Shown: positions 1-9,319 of the stretch, in pieces
How the letters are laid out: the number at the start of each line of letters is the position of its first letter
How positions within the stretch are numbered: the stretch's first letter is position 1
Source of the DNA: Chromatiaceae bacterium
Lineage (GTDB): Bacteria; Pseudomonadota; Gammaproteobacteria; Chromatiales; Chromatiaceae
Direction: 5' to 3'
DNA length: 64,000 bases
Assembly (NCBI GenBank): GCA_024235255.1
Contig: JACKMT010000001.1
Coordinates: 310,001 to 374,000, forward strand
Notes under the pieces: model-generated
The model's input: the letters and a program-made list of their open reading frames with translations, nothing else
Database searches by the model: none
Told to the model about the DNA's origin: nothing
Made by a program: the position numbers and the translations under genes

Positions 1-2
1 TG

Positions 3-296
3 CATGCCAACCGCCTCCCCAGAGAGGAGGAGGGTAACGCCGCTTTTAACTTTGTGGTGCGTGGCAAGGTAAAGCGAATCAATCTTTCTGAGGAAACCAG
101 AAAGCGGATCAGTACCGGTGGACTGGCGATCGTTGAAGTGGACTCGCGGTACGACTTGGTTCCTTCAGGTGTGGCAGAAAAATTATGGGAAAGAGATGAA
201 GCGTGCGTTGTTTTCTATAACGACCCAAAAAAAAGAGCCACGCCGGTGGAAGACGACTATGCTGACTTCCAGGTTCCCGATGATCTGGTTTGGTAG
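3..296 (+). CDS. DUF2058 (YaiL-like) protein, C-terminal part
   Basis: The frame is open from the left edge of the window, so this is the last 97 residues of a gene that starts outside it. The ending YADFQVPDDLVW, the run LAIVEVDSRYDLVPSGVAEKL and the NFVVRGKVKRI block before it match the C-terminal half of the DUF2058/YaiL family, small charged cytoplasmic proteins of about 180 residues sometimes annotated as nucleoprotein or polynucleotide-associated. The biochemical function of the family is not established. An internal ATG-like start at 54 is only a GTG within the conserved block and is unlikely to be the real start. The next gene begins 82 bases downstream on the same strand. Confidence 0.75.
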   Translation, partial: HANRLPREEEGNAAFNFVVRGKVKRINLSEETRKRISTGGLAIVEVDSRYDLVPSGVAEKLWERDEACVVFYNDPKKRATPVEDDYADFQVPDDLVW

Positions 297-378
297 TCTC
301 TCTTAAGAAGGCCGATAGAAGTTCGCTGCCACTTGCCAGGGCAATTGCCAACTCTACAACGATGCTCCAGGTATATAC

Positions 379-867
379 ATGAACAAAATCAGAGTCCTAT
401 TTGTCTGTATGGGCAATATCTGCCGCTCGCCAACAGCCCACGGCGTATTCGAGACTATGATCGAAAGAGAGGGGTTAAGCCACCTGATCGAAGTCGACTC
501 AGCAGGAACCCATGCCTACCATATCGGGAATCCGCCAGACAGAAGGGCACAGGAAACGGCGCGCCGAAGAGGGTTCGACCTGAGCAATCAGCGTGCACGT
601 AAAGCTCAGAGTGATGATTTTGACATATTCGATTATCTGGTGGCGATGGACCAAGATAACTTTCACGGCCTTATGGCGATATGCCCTACGGGAATGGAGA
701 ACAAAATCCATCTGTTGATGGACTACGCACCTGCTTTCAGAACCAGGGAGGTTCCGGATCCCTATTATGGTGGAGATGCTGGATTCGAAAGAGTATTCGA
801 TATGGTAGAAGCTGCAGCGGCCGGTCTTCTCGACCAACTGAAGCGACGCCATTCAATAGATCAATAA
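379..867 (+). CDS. Low-molecular-weight protein-tyrosine phosphatase
   Basis: A cytoplasmic phosphatase of 162 residues, the usual family length, that removes phosphate from phosphotyrosine or small phosphorylated substrates. The N-terminal P-loop VCMGNICRSPTA has the Cys-X5-Arg-Ser signature, with nucleophile Cys10 and phosphate-binding Arg16. The general-acid loop is visible near the C-terminus as PDPYYGG, where the Asp donates a proton. It does not sit in a capsule or Wzc-kinase operon, so the substrate cannot be inferred. The ATG at 379 leaves the P-loop at the expected distance from the N-terminus. It may be co-transcribed with the DUF2058 gene upstream; the stretch after it holds no gene. 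Confidence 0.92.
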   Translation: MNKIRVLFVCMGNICRSPTAHGVFETMIEREGLSHLIEVDSAGTHAYHIGNPPDRRAQETARRRGFDLSNQRARKAQSDDFDIFDYLVAMDQDNFHGLMAICPTGMENKIHLLMDYAPAFRTREVPDPYYGGDAGFERVFDMVEAAAAGLLDQLKRRHSIDQ

Positions 868-1452
868 TATGCTTTGAACCAGGCGGCATCTTCTACAATC
901 AGAACACGCTTGCCACTTCCTATATCCGCTCTTTTTTATGCAGGTCCGCTGTTCACTTCAGCCGTTTTGTCGGGAGTGGTAGCATCGGACTCAGCGTATT
1001 GGCTTTTTGGTTACTTTTACGACAATCCAAATTGAGATCGAATTTTTTACGGGGCAAACCGCTAAGTTTAATGCTGATAATTGGTTATTGAAATTTGACA
1101 GTTTTATCAACAAGTAAGCTACATTATGTGATATTACTTCAAGCAGCAGCCAATCTCTCTTTTTGTCAATAAAAAAAATCTGAAAAGCAACTGAAGCTGG
1201 CAAGTAGGCTGTCGATAAAAGTATAGATCGTACCCCGCGGTCAATATGAAAAATCAGTGAGACCGACTTCTGGGTAAATGTAAGCGTCGAGCAACCATTT
1301 ACTGGCCATTGTTTTGGCCTCACTGGTATATATCTGTTGACACCAGAAACTTTGCTGGTATGGTCTGCGCCAACAAAAAACCGGCGCCGGAATTTAGCGC
1401 GGTTTCATCACAGTACCAACTAGTCGCTAGTTGGGATTACCAGGATAGAGAA
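868..1452 (+). other. Intergenic region upstream of EF-G
   Basis: No convincing gene. The EF-G frame stays open back to 1309, but nothing in that extension resembles EF-G. A candidate promoter (1095-1125) is listed separately. The 200 bases before the EF-G start are moderately AT-rich with no strong hairpin seen. Confidence 0.6.
1095..1125 (+). promoter_or_regulatory. Candidate sigma-70 promoter for EF-G
   Basis: A perfect -35 TTGACA at 1095-1100 is followed after a long 19-base spacer by TACATT (1120-1125), a 4/6 match to the -10 box. It lies about 330 bases upstream of the EF-G start, so the leader would be long. This is a pattern match only. Confidence 0.25.
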
Positions 1453-3537
1453 ATGACAGACCTTTCCCGTTATAGAAATATCGGTATCTTTGCCCATGTG
1501 GATGCAGGCAAAACCACTACTACTGAGCGTATTCTAAAGCTCACAGGCAAGATCCATAAGACAGGTGAGGTGCATGACGGTGAGGCTACTACCGATTTCA
1601 TGGAGCAGGAGCAGGAGCGTGGTATCACCATTCAGTCTGCAGCCACCTCCTGTCAATGGAACGGTCACCGGCTGAACATAATTGATACACCCGGCCACGT
1701 CGACTTTACCATCGAGGTCTACCGCTCATTGAAAGTACTTGATGGCGGCATAGGTGTATTCTGCGGTTCCGGCGGTGTTGAACCCCAGTCTGAGACAAAC
1801 TGGCGTTATGCCAACGACTCCGAGGTTTCCCGGGTTATTCTGGTCAATAAGCTCGACCGACTGGGTGCCGATTTCTATCGGGTGGTCGATCAGATTAAAA
1901 ATGTCCTAGCCGCCACGCCCCTGGTGATGGTGTTACCGATCGGCGTCGAAGATGACTTTGTGGGCGTGGTTGACTTGCTGACGCGCAAAGCCTGGGTCTG
2001 GGATAACTCCGGACTGCCGGAAAATTATGCTATCCAGGATGTTCCGGAGGATATGGTAGATCTCGTTGAAGAGTGGCGTGAGAAGCTGGTTGAGACGGCA
2101 CTGGAACAGGACGATGATGCAATGGAAGCCTATCTCGAAGGAGAGGAGCCATCGCTTGAAACGTTGCACGCATGTATTCGGAAAGGCACCATTGCCTTAG
2201 ATTTTTTTCCAACCTATTGCGGATCTGCTTTTAAAAACAAGGGAGTACAGCTTGTTTTGAATGCTGTTGTTGACTATTTGCCCAGCCCAACCGAAGTACA
2301 GCCTCAGCCCGAAGTGGACATCGAAGGTAACGAGACCGGTGAATTTGCGCTGGTCGACCCGGATAGACCGCTGCGCGCACTGGCTTTTAAAATCATGGAT
2401 GACCGTTTTGGTGCATTGACCTTTACCCGTATCTACTCCGGCAAGATCGAAAAAGGTATGACTGTGCTCAATACCTTCACCGGTAAAACTGAACGCATCG
2501 GACGTATTGTAGAAATGCACGCCAACTCTCGCGCCGAACTCTCATCTGCCCAGGCCGGAGATATCATCGCCCTGGTTGGACTCAAGAATACCCAGACCGG
2601 TCACACCCTGTGTGATCCAAAAAATCCAGCCACACTTGAACCAATGGTTTTTCCTGATCCGGTTATCTCAATCGCCATCGCACCAAAAGACAAAGGTGCT
2701 TCGGAGAAGATGGGTATTGCGTTAAACAAAATGATTCAGGAGGATCCCTCCTTCCGTGTTGAGACCGACGAAGAGAGCGGTGAAACAATCATCAAAGGTA
2801 TGGGCGAACTTCATCTGGATATCAAGGTGGATATTCTGCGGCGAACCCACGGAGTTGATGTCAATGTCGGCAAGCCTCAGGTAGCTTACCGGGAAACGAT
2901 TACACGGCTTGTTGAAGATAGCTACACACACAAGAAACAGACCGGTGGCTCGGGCCAGTTTGCCAGAATTGACTACATAATCGAACCAGGCGAAACCGGT
3001 AGCGGTTTTGAGTTTGAATCCAAGGTTACCGGGGGTAATGTGCCGCGTGAATTCTGGCCTGCGGTAGATAAGGGTTTCAAAATGTGCATGGATGAGGGCG
3101 TGTTGGCAGGCTTTCCGGTTTTGGATATCAAGGTAACTTTGATGGACGGCAGTTATCACGCAGTGGATTCGTCCGCAATCGCTTACGAAATAGCTGCAAA
3201 GGCTGCCTATCGTCAAACGATGCCAAAAGCTGCCCCTCAGCTGATGGAACCGATCATGAAAGTCGATGTGTACACTCCAGAAGACCATGTTGGCGACGTG
3301 ATCGGCGATCTCAACCGGCGCCGAGGCATGATAAAATCCCAGGAGACCGGTCCTACCAACGTCCGTGTTAAAGCTGATGCACCGCTGAGCGAGATGTTTG
3401 GTTATATCGGAGATCTTCGCACCATGACTTCGGGCCGCGGCCAGTTTTCGATGGAATTCTCTCATTACATGCCATGTCCCAAGAATGTAGCAGAAGCGGT
3501 GATTAAGGAGGTCATGGCACGCAAGGCGCAAGACTAG
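1453..3537 (+). CDS. fusA: Elongation factor G, second-type (FusA2-like)
   Basis: A translational GTPase of 694 residues. All G motifs are present: AHVDAGKTT (P-loop), RGITI (switch I), DTPGHVDF (switch II), NKLD and a SAF-type G5. The EF-G domains follow, including GMGELHLDI in domain III and a domain IV with the RETI and TGGSGQFARI blocks. It stands alone, not in the rpsL-rpsG-fusA-tuf operon, and its wording (KIHKTGEVHDGEATTDFMEQE) fits the second EF-G copy common in gammaproteobacteria. Whether it acts in elongation, ribosome recycling or back-translocation cannot be told from sequence. The ATG at 1453, preceded by AGGATAGAG, begins the canonical DLSRYRNIGIFAH block; an upstream frame extension to 1309 is not conserved EF-G sequence. 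Confidence 0.95.
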   Translation: MTDLSRYRNIGIFAHVDAGKTTTTERILKLTGKIHKTGEVHDGEATTDFMEQEQERGITIQSAATSCQWNGHRLNIIDTPGHVDFTIEVYRSLKVLDGGIGVFCGSGGVEPQSETNWRYANDSEVSRVILVNKLDRLGADFYRVVDQIKNVLAATPLVMVLPIGVEDDFVGVVDLLTRKAWVWDNSGLPENYAIQDVPEDMVDLVEEWREKLVETALEQDDDAMEAYLEGEEPSLETLHACIRKGTIALDFFPTYCGSAFKNKGVQLVLNAVVDYLPSPTEVQPQPEVDIEGNETGEFALVDPDRPLRALAFKIMDDRFGALTFTRIYSGKIEKGMTVLNTFTGKTERIGRIVEMHANSRAELSSAQAGDIIALVGLKNTQTGHTLCDPKNPATLEPMVFPDPVISIAIAPKDKGASEKMGIALNKMIQEDPSFRVETDEESGETIIKGMGELHLDIKVDILRRTHGVDVNVGKPQVAYRETITRLVEDSYTHKKQTGGSGQFARIDYIIEPGETGSGFEFESKVTGGNVPREFWPAVDKGFKMCMDEGVLAGFPVLDIKVTLMDGSYHAVDSSAIAYEIAAKAAYRQTMPKAAPQLMEPIMKVDVYTPEDHVGDVIGDLNRRRGMIKSQETGPTNVRVKADAPLSEMFGYIGDLRTMTSGRGQFSMEFSHYMPCPKNVAEAVIKEVMARKAQD

Positions 3538-3710
3538 CTGATCTAGCGCAAATTTATGGCTTGAAGTATTTGATACAAGCTTCATCAATACGACATGATA
3601 AACGGGCCTGAGCGGCTGGCTTTCTTCCGCTTTGTAACGGCAGGCAGCACCTGATGCATGGTCACAACAAACTTAATTGGCGCAAAGCGCCGGGAAAGAG
3701 GAGAGGAGAT

Positions 3711-3959
3711 ATGCTTTCAGAGCATCATGATATCGACCACGAATTTCCGGAGTATCACAAAAGATTGGAAGTACTTGTCGAAGCAGATCCCCAGTTCGCC
3801 GAACAGGTGGCACGGCACGATAAGCTCGATAATCAGATTCGTGAACTTGAAGAATTGGGAATGCCGATTTCCGACGAAAATATAGAAGCCATGAAGTTTG
3901 AGCGTGCTGGGCTCAAGGACATTATTTACGCTAAGTTACGCGGGCAGGAAACAACATAG
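3711..3959 (+). CDS. DUF465 (YdcH-like) small protein
   Basis: An 82-residue, highly charged helical protein. The pattern EFPEYHKRLEVLVEADPQF, then a His-Asp-Lys-Leu-Asp turn and LKDIIYAKL near the C-terminus, is the DUF465/YdcH signature, a short coiled-coil protein with no known catalytic activity. The ATG at 3711 is chosen because a strong ribosome-binding sequence, GGAGAGGAG, lies just before it; the open frame continues to 3654 without family similarity. It stands alone between EF-G and a minus-strand gene. Confidence 0.85.
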   Translation: MLSEHHDIDHEFPEYHKRLEVLVEADPQFAEQVARHDKLDNQIRELEELGMPISDENIEAMKFERAGLKDIIYAKLRGQETT

Positions 3960-4078
3960 ATTTTTATTGTTCTTTATACTTGTAGAAATCACAACCAGAT
4001 CTGACGGGCGCCTTAATTTTAAGTAGGTGTCTGCCGGATCACGTTCAACCTACATACCTCTTCTACTGAAGTATACCA

Positions 4079-4408
4079 TCAGGCAACTGAGTGAAAGTTG
4101 CCAAATGGATGATCGTCGCTCTCTCGTTGTTTAAAAAAGGATACGGGAGCAGCCGGCACCAAACTTCCGCTTAGAATCTGGCTTATCCCATATTCCAATG
4201 CGGCCTCCGGTGTACTGAAAAGCTGCTCGAAATCAACGTCATCCATGTTGGGAAGAGTGATGCTGACGTGCCAACCAGCATAAATTAGATTTTCTTCGAC
4301 TTCTGTTTCTTTCACATAACTCGCCACCACTCCCCAGTCCTCATTTTCGAATACCTGGTTGATGATAACCACTGGTGTATCGAACTTCTCCAGACTGGAC
4401 TTAATCAT
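4079..4408 (-). CDS. Hypothetical acidic protein
   Basis: A 109-residue protein I do not recognise. It is acidic, with no signal peptide, membrane segment or Cys motif. It begins MIKSSLEKFDTPVVIINQVF and contains a region reading GWHVSITLPNMDDVDFEQLF followed by a helical EAALEYGISQIL segment, consistent with a small alpha/beta fold. The start at 4408 is preferred over 4462 because GGAG lies 5 bases upstream of that ATG. It stands alone, opposite in strand to the DUF465 gene. Confidence 0.55.
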   Translation of the reverse strand: MIKSSLEKFDTPVVIINQVFENEDWGVVASYVKETEVEENLIYAGWHVSITLPNMDDVDFEQLFSTPEAALEYGISQILSGSLVPAAPVSFFKQRESDDHPFGNFHSVA

Positions 4409-5004
4409 TACATTCTCCGAGCGGTACGAAAAAGAGTCGAAATTCACTAAGAGACTACTCAATACTTATGACATATTTATTACTGCAATAAACGGCGCTA
4501 CTCCCAAAGCAGGGGCATTAGAGCCCAAAGCTTTGGTATGCATGCTACTACGAGCAGAGACCAATTATCAATTATTTTTTTATGGTTATAACAAAGAGCT
4601 TATCTTATTGTAATAAAAATATTTTTTCGTCTTAAACTCAACTTCAATGAATATTTTTGAGAGTTTATAAATTTCAATATTCCTGGTTATGTCTGCAATA
4701 TGCAAGTTTGCAACCCTTGCGAAGATTCTTGGTTACGACAAAGTCTCCGTGAAGTGCAATTATTACGGCAAAAACGCAACCAAACGGCGACTGAGTTTTT
4801 ATTATTTAACATAATATATATTATACGCAATTATCTGCAGTCGGAGAATCGCCATATCCAGTGACGGCGCGGCTTACCCTATCTGGGCAATTCGACCAAG
4901 CTTCTGAAGCTGCAGCATGTGCTGCACAATAGTAGTCGAGAGAGAGTTTCGCTTAAGTTGCGGAAGGCAGGAAGGCAATAAGCTTTCTATGACCGAAATT
5001 GCCT
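4409..5004. other. AT-rich intergenic region
   Basis: No gene could be supported. The region is distinctly more AT-rich than its surroundings (for example near 4610-4680 and 4800-4830), which would suit the promoter of the minus-strand hypothetical gene at its left. A short inverted pair (4971-4979 and 4998-5006) overlaps the end of the peroxiredoxin gene; it lacks a T-run and is only a weak terminator candidate. Confidence 0.4.
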
Positions 5005-5484
5005 TCAGGTTGAGAGCGCTGCGAGCATTGTTTTAGCATCACTCACTTCAAACTGCTTTGGTTCTTCAACATTGAGTTTGGTTACAATGCCGTCCTCGAT
5101 AATCATAGCGTACCGTATGGAGCGATAACCGCCGAGTTGTGGCATATCTGCAGCAAGGCCCAGTGCTTTTGAAAATTCGGCACCTACATCGGCGAGCATG
5201 GTTATCTCTTCTGCATTCTGCTGTTCACTCCAAGCCCGCATTACGAAAACATCGTTTACCGAAACACATGCAATCATGTCGACGCCATGAGCTTTGATTT
5301 CATCCGCCAGGACGACGAATCCCGGCAGATGACTTGCCGAACAGGTCGGAGTAAAAGCGCCCGGTAGGCCGAACATTACCACCTTTTTACCAGCGAATAA
5401 CTTGTCGGCACCGATCGTTTCCTGATCTTTTTGCGTTACTACAGTGATGTCGACCGAAGGTATTCGGTTTCCCACTTCAATCAT
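5005..5484 (-). CDS. Peroxiredoxin, Prx5 type
   Basis: A thiol peroxidase of 159 residues that reduces hydrogen peroxide and organic peroxides, probably in the cytoplasm. The active-site block PGAFTPTCSASHLPGF carries the peroxidatic Cys48 with the conserved Pro and Thr; a distal Arg in the YRSIRYAMIIEDG block fits the family. A second Cys is in the MIACVSVND segment, as in several bacterial Prx5 proteins. There is no fused glutaredoxin domain, so an external thiol donor is expected. A small zinc-ribbon gene lies 87 bases upstream on the same strand and may share its transcript; its relation to peroxide defence is unknown. Confidence 0.94.
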   Translation of the reverse strand: MIEVGNRIPSVDITVVTQKDQETIGADKLFAGKKVVMFGLPGAFTPTCSASHLPGFVVLADEIKAHGVDMIACVSVNDVFVMRAWSEQQNAEEITMLADVGAEFSKALGLAADMPQLGGYRSIRYAMIIEDGIVTKLNVEEPKQFEVSDAKTMLAALST

Positions 5485-5571
5485 TGAGAACTCTCCTACC
5501 GAAATGCATCGATGGGACTACGAAAAAGATGTGGTTCAGCTGGTCTATCTGCTTTATCTCCGTGACCGCGT

Positions 5572-5766
5572 TTAATCGATTGTGCAGGTCATGTCCTGGC
5601 CACAGCAGAGTGGTGACTTGATTTTTCCATGTCCATTCGGGCATTCAGAAATTTGCACTTCAGCACCATTCTCCAGCTTTAGGGTGCCATTCTCAAGCGG
5701 TGCGTCGCACTTGCCGCAAGTCGCATTTACACTCATCCCACACACTTTGCACTCATAAGTTGCCAT
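5572..5766 (-). CDS. Small zinc-ribbon-like protein
   Basis: A 64-residue protein with eight cysteines: CKVCGM, CGKC, an isolated Cys before PNGHGKIKSP, and CCGQDMTC at the end. The paired Cys motifs suggest one or two structural zinc sites, or an iron site of rubredoxin type. No catalytic domain is present. Similar tiny Cys-rich proteins occur beside oxidative-stress genes in sulfur bacteria, and the Prx5 gene follows on the same strand, but a shared role is inference. The start is the only ATG in the frame and is preceded by AAAGGAAT. Confidence 0.78.
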   Translation of the reverse strand: MATYECKVCGMSVNATCGKCDAPLENGTLKLENGAEVQISECPNGHGKIKSPLCCGQDMTCTID

Positions 5767-6399
5767 TTCTCATTCCTTTAAAATCTAGAGTTTGATAATT
5801 ACTAAGCGGACCCAAATATATCAGTCATTCAATTGGCAGTATAGATTACACATGAGCGATCTGCTTTTGCAATCTGGAGTATATGACTGATCTGGTTTTA
5901 CGGCTCAGTTGCCATCATCCCTCAGCTTTACTACGCACCATAAGTGTGCCTCCAGAGATAAAATGCACCCTTTTCTTCTACTCTGAGAAGTGCAATGCAT
6001 TTACCTGACAATATTATCAGCTGACACACAACAAACAGTCGACGACGGTGTTTTAGAGTACGTCACCCTTTGGCACACGCACAGTATTCCTGCCGGAGTG
6101 CAATAGCTATATTTTTCATGACAATGACTAACTATTGTAAAGTTGAACCACATTCAATGATCTCTAGCCCCTGGCATGTTTTCTGCTTTAGATATTTCAG
6201 TAAATGGATAACAGTCCGGCACAGCCGTCTTAAGACAAAAGTTACAATTATTTGACATCACCCATAAAATTCCTTTTCAATAGTTTTTAGCCGGGAATCG
6301 ATAATAATTAATTTTTGTACATAGTTCCGGCTGCCCTGACTATAAAACCTGGCGTAAGAACAGGTTCCATCGAAACTATATAAATCAAAGGGGCGTTAA
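5767..6399. other. Divergent promoter region between the zinc-ribbon gene and korA
   Basis: No gene is supported; one short open frame at 6070-6255 has no ribosome-binding site and no recognisable product. The right half is AT-rich and holds a candidate korA promoter. Just upstream of the korA ribosome-binding site is a short inverted repeat, AACCTG (6346-6351) and CAGGTT (6361-6366), which could be a small hairpin or operator. Confidence 0.45.
6252..6281 (+). promoter_or_regulatory. Candidate sigma-70 promoter for the kor-rnf operon
   Basis: TTGACA at 6252-6257, an 18-base spacer and TTCAAT at 6276-6281 (4/6 of the -10 consensus). It lies about 120 bases before the korA ATG in an AT-rich stretch. 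It is the best promoter match upstream of the operon, but it is pattern evidence only. Confidence 0.35.
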
Positions 6400-8286
6400 A
6401 TGGAGGCATCACAGGTAGTGGAGGCAGCCCTGCAGGCAGAGCTGATCCATGAGCACATTGTTGAAATCGTAAGCGATTCAGGCGAAGGCGCACAGAAAGC
6501 TGGGCAGACTTTTGGTTCGGTCAGCGCACGAATGGGCAACGGCGTCTGGACAGTCGAGATTATCCCCGCGGAGATCAAACCACCCGCTCGCTCACCCGCT
6601 GGCGCCAGCGGTATCCGTATCCGGCTCGGTTCAAAACAAGTTACCAACATGGGTGACCAGGCAGATCTGGTGGTGGCGTTTAATGAGCAGGTACTCTATT
6701 CGCGAATCGCCAACGGCGCTTACAAGGCCGGCACGGTTTTGTTGATCGACAGCAAATGGCGGGAGGATCCGGTGGCTGAAGTTCAAGCTCAGTACAACCG
6801 GGCTCTGGTTGAATTTCGAGAAAACGGATTGATCGTGCATGAACTGCCACTGGAACAGGCTTGTCGCGAGATTACCCCCAACCCGTTGGTGGGTAAGAAC
6901 ATGTTCGTTCTCGGTATGCTGTGCCGAATTTATTCCAGAGATCTGGATATCGCCCGCAACGAGATAGCAACGATTTTCAAGCGCAAGAGCGACAAAGTGA
7001 TCGAGATAAATCACCTCTTGTTGCAGGCAGGTTACGACTTCGCCCGGGACAATTTGAATTTTCAATTTCAGATTCCCCCCCAGTCAGGACTGGAGGGCAA
7101 GCGGTTTATCGTCACCAACGGCAATACGGCGCTCGGACTCGGCGTCATGGCAGCCGGCATGGAACTGGTTTCCATGTACCCTATTACACCTGCCACCTCC
7201 GCCTCTCACTATCTTGCCGACGTCTTTCATGAAGTCGGGGGATTTGTGCACCAGGCGGAAGACGAAATTGCCGCCATCGCTTTTGCCATAGGCTCGTCGT
7301 TTGCCGGCAAGACCGCATGCACCATCACCTCCGGTCCCGGTCTTGCACTGAAAACCGAACTGCTGGCACTGGCAGTAATGGGAGAGATTCCGTTGGTACT
7401 GGCAGTAGTGCAGCGCGGTGGACCTTCCACCGGTCTGCCGACCAAAGTCGAACAGGGCGACCTGCTCGCGTCGATATTCGGCGAGCCGGGGGATGCACCA
7501 AAAGTAGTGGTGGCGGCAGCAACCATCGAAGAGTGTCTCCATTTCGTGGTGATGAGCCGCCGTCTGGCGGAGACTTTTCGTACACCAGTGTTGCTGCTGA
7601 CCGATGCCAATCTGGCGACTGGGCAACAGCCCTACCCCCGGCCAGAGCCGAGTCATGAATGGCTGGCGCCTCACATCGATCAGACCGACTGGGACCCGAA
7701 TGTGCCCCCTTACGACTGGGATCCTGAAACCGGGCTCTCCCCCCGCCCTATTCCAGGGATGGTGGGTGGTCACTATGTGCTGACCGGGCTGGCGCACACC
7801 AACGAGAGCAAGGTTGCCTACGACTCCAAGTCCAATCAGCTGGGTTGTGATATGCGCAGCCGTAAAATGGCTGCACTGGCCGGTACATTGAAGCCGCCCA
7901 AGGTGTACGGCGATCCCGAAGGTGACCTGCTGGTTGTGGGCTGGGGTTCCACGCTGGGGGCCATTGAAGAGGCGGTGGACCGCGCCAGAGCACAAGGTCA
8001 CAAGGTGTCGTCGCTGCACTTACGCTTTCTCTCCCCGCTGGAACCGGGACTTAAGGAGATATTCAGCCATTTCCGCAGGGTGATGACGGTTGAAATCAAT
8101 TACAGCGACGACCTTACCGCGCCGCTCATCACGCCCGAAAACCGGCGATTTTCCCAGCTTGCCTGGCTGTTGCGGGCACAGACCCTGGTGGACGTGGACT
8201 GCTGGTCGGTCGTTCTGGGTGCGCCACTGCAGCCGGGAATGATCCATCAAGTGTTGTTGCGGCGGCTGGAATCCTTGGAGGGTTGA
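6400..8286 (+). CDS. korA: 2-oxoglutarate:ferredoxin oxidoreductase, alpha (gamma-alpha fused) subunit
   Basis: With KorB this makes a thiamine-diphosphate enzyme that interconverts succinyl-CoA plus CO2 and 2-oxoglutarate using ferredoxin. In the carboxylating direction it is a CO2-fixing step of the reductive TCA cycle. The 628-residue length reflects fusion of an N-terminal gamma domain (about 20-200) to the alpha domain (about 235 on). YPITP at 260-264 and the TPP-activating Glu287 in HQAEDE are both present, followed by the SGPGLALK substrate block. Two-subunit KOR enzymes of this layout lack their own ferredoxin subunit. Start: ATG at 6400 behind AAAGGGGCG. It heads a plus-strand operon that runs through the rnf genes to about 21.7 kb. 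Confidence 0.95.
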   Translation: MEASQVVEAALQAELIHEHIVEIVSDSGEGAQKAGQTFGSVSARMGNGVWTVEIIPAEIKPPARSPAGASGIRIRLGSKQVTNMGDQADLVVAFNEQVLYSRIANGAYKAGTVLLIDSKWREDPVAEVQAQYNRALVEFRENGLIVHELPLEQACREITPNPLVGKNMFVLGMLCRIYSRDLDIARNEIATIFKRKSDKVIEINHLLLQAGYDFARDNLNFQFQIPPQSGLEGKRFIVTNGNTALGLGVMAAGMELVSMYPITPATSASHYLADVFHEVGGFVHQAEDEIAAIAFAIGSSFAGKTACTITSGPGLALKTELLALAVMGEIPLVLAVVQRGGPSTGLPTKVEQGDLLASIFGEPGDAPKVVVAAATIEECLHFVVMSRRLAETFRTPVLLLTDANLATGQQPYPRPEPSHEWLAPHIDQTDWDPNVPPYDWDPETGLSPRPIPGMVGGHYVLTGLAHTNESKVAYDSKSNQLGCDMRSRKMAALAGTLKPPKVYGDPEGDLLVVGWGSTLGAIEEAVDRARAQGHKVSSLHLRFLSPLEPGLKEIFSHFRRVMTVEINYSDDLTAPLITPENRRFSQLAWLLRAQTLVDVDCWSVVLGAPLQPGMIHQVLLRRLESLEG

Positions 8287-8290
8287 ACAG

Positions 8291-9244
8291 ATGTTTGGAA
8301 TGAATGCTGACTGGTCGCTCGAGGTATTTGAACGCTATTTCACGATCGGTGACTACGCCGGAGGAGAAGCGCGCTGGTGTCCCGGCTGCGGCGATCACGG
8401 TGTACTGACCGCAGTACATAAATTGTTGCGTGACGAGCAGGTCCCCCCGGAGACTACGGTATGCGTCTCCGGCATCGGCTGCTCCAGCCGCTTGCCCCAC
8501 TACATGGGAACCTTCGGTCTTCACGGACTGCACGGCAGGGCGTTGCCGTTGGCTTGCGGCATCAAGAGCCGGCGTCCCGAGCTGGATGTCTGGGTCTCCA
8601 CCGGCGACGGCGACTGCTTCTCGATCGGCACCGCACACTGGATCCACGCAATACGCTACAACATGGACATGACGCTGCTGGTGTTCGACAACGGGGTGTA
8701 TGGTTTGACCAAGAAACAGACCTCCCCCACCAGCCCATTGGGATTCAAGACCAACACCCATCCAGGCGGTGCGATACTGCCGCCGCTCAACCCGCTGACG
8801 GTCACGCTTGGCATCACCAATGTCTCGTTTGTCGCACAGGTCGTGGATTGGAGCCCGCCCTTACTGTACGAGGTAATCAAAGCTGCCCACCGTCACAAGG
8901 GAACCGGATTTGTACGCATCATTCAACGCTGCCCGGTGTATGCGGAAGCACTCTCAAAATCGCTGCAAAACGACCCGGACAGGATACTCTTACTGCAACA
9001 CGAAAAAGGGATACCGATTGATCCGTCGGTGAAGCGCCAGTTCGCCAATTTCATCGATCACGATCCATCGGATCTGTCGGCTGCCAGGGAGCTTGCTCAG
9101 GACCAGTCGCGGGTACCGGTTGGAGTGCTCTATCACAACCCGGATGCGCCCCGGTATGAGATGCTCTCCAGCAAAGGCGTTGAGTTCACCGCCAAAAAGC
9201 GGCTGGCAGGACTCAACGCTGCTCTGGATCGATTCACCATTTAA
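8291..9244 (+). CDS. korB: 2-oxoglutarate:ferredoxin oxidoreductase, beta subunit
   Basis: The TPP- and Fe-S-binding partner of KorA, 317 residues. It begins with the conserved WCPGCGDHG block (Trp29, Cys30, Cys33), continues with GIGCSSR (Cys64) and has the Mg-TPP motif GDGDC (105-109) followed by FDNGVYGLTKKQTSPTS. A further Cys near 216 (QRCPVY) would complete the ligands of the single [4Fe-4S] cluster. The GLTKKQTSPTS ending after the NG pair and the YPITPAT motif in KorA favour a 2-oxoglutarate rather than a pyruvate enzyme. The gene starts 4 bases after korA with GGAGGG as ribosome-binding site, so the two are translated together. Confidence 0.96.
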   Translation: MFGMNADWSLEVFERYFTIGDYAGGEARWCPGCGDHGVLTAVHKLLRDEQVPPETTVCVSGIGCSSRLPHYMGTFGLHGLHGRALPLACGIKSRRPELDVWVSTGDGDCFSIGTAHWIHAIRYNMDMTLLVFDNGVYGLTKKQTSPTSPLGFKTNTHPGGAILPPLNPLTVTLGITNVSFVAQVVDWSPPLLYEVIKAAHRHKGTGFVRIIQRCPVYAEALSKSLQNDPDRILLLQHEKGIPIDPSVKRQFANFIDHDPSDLSAARELAQDQSRVPVGVLYHNPDAPRYEMLSSKGVEFTAKKRLAGLNAALDRFTI

Positions 9245-9319
9245 AAATAATCCTGACTGCAACGGGAAGATGGGCGACAGGTGTAAACCTGTTACCAAGA
9301 TAGGGGAGCTTCTGCAAAA

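Noticed and set aside
1309..1452. Upstream extension of the EF-G frame
   Set aside because: The extra 48 residues have no EF-G similarity, while the ATG at 1453 opens directly on the conserved N-terminus with a ribosome-binding sequence before it.
2722..3588. Long minus-strand frame (288 aa) opposite EF-G
   Set aside because: It is an antisense shadow of a strongly conserved coding sequence, with no family similarity of its own.
4359..4613. Plus-strand frame of 84 codons
   Set aside because: It overlaps the better-supported minus-strand hypothetical gene and runs into AT-rich intergenic sequence.
4971..5006. Hairpin at the end of the peroxiredoxin gene
   Set aside because: A 9-base stem with an 18-base loop that overlaps the stop codon and lacks a T-run; too weak to call a terminator.
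6070..6255. Short frame in the korA upstream region
   Set aside because: No ribosome-binding site, AT-rich composition and no domain.
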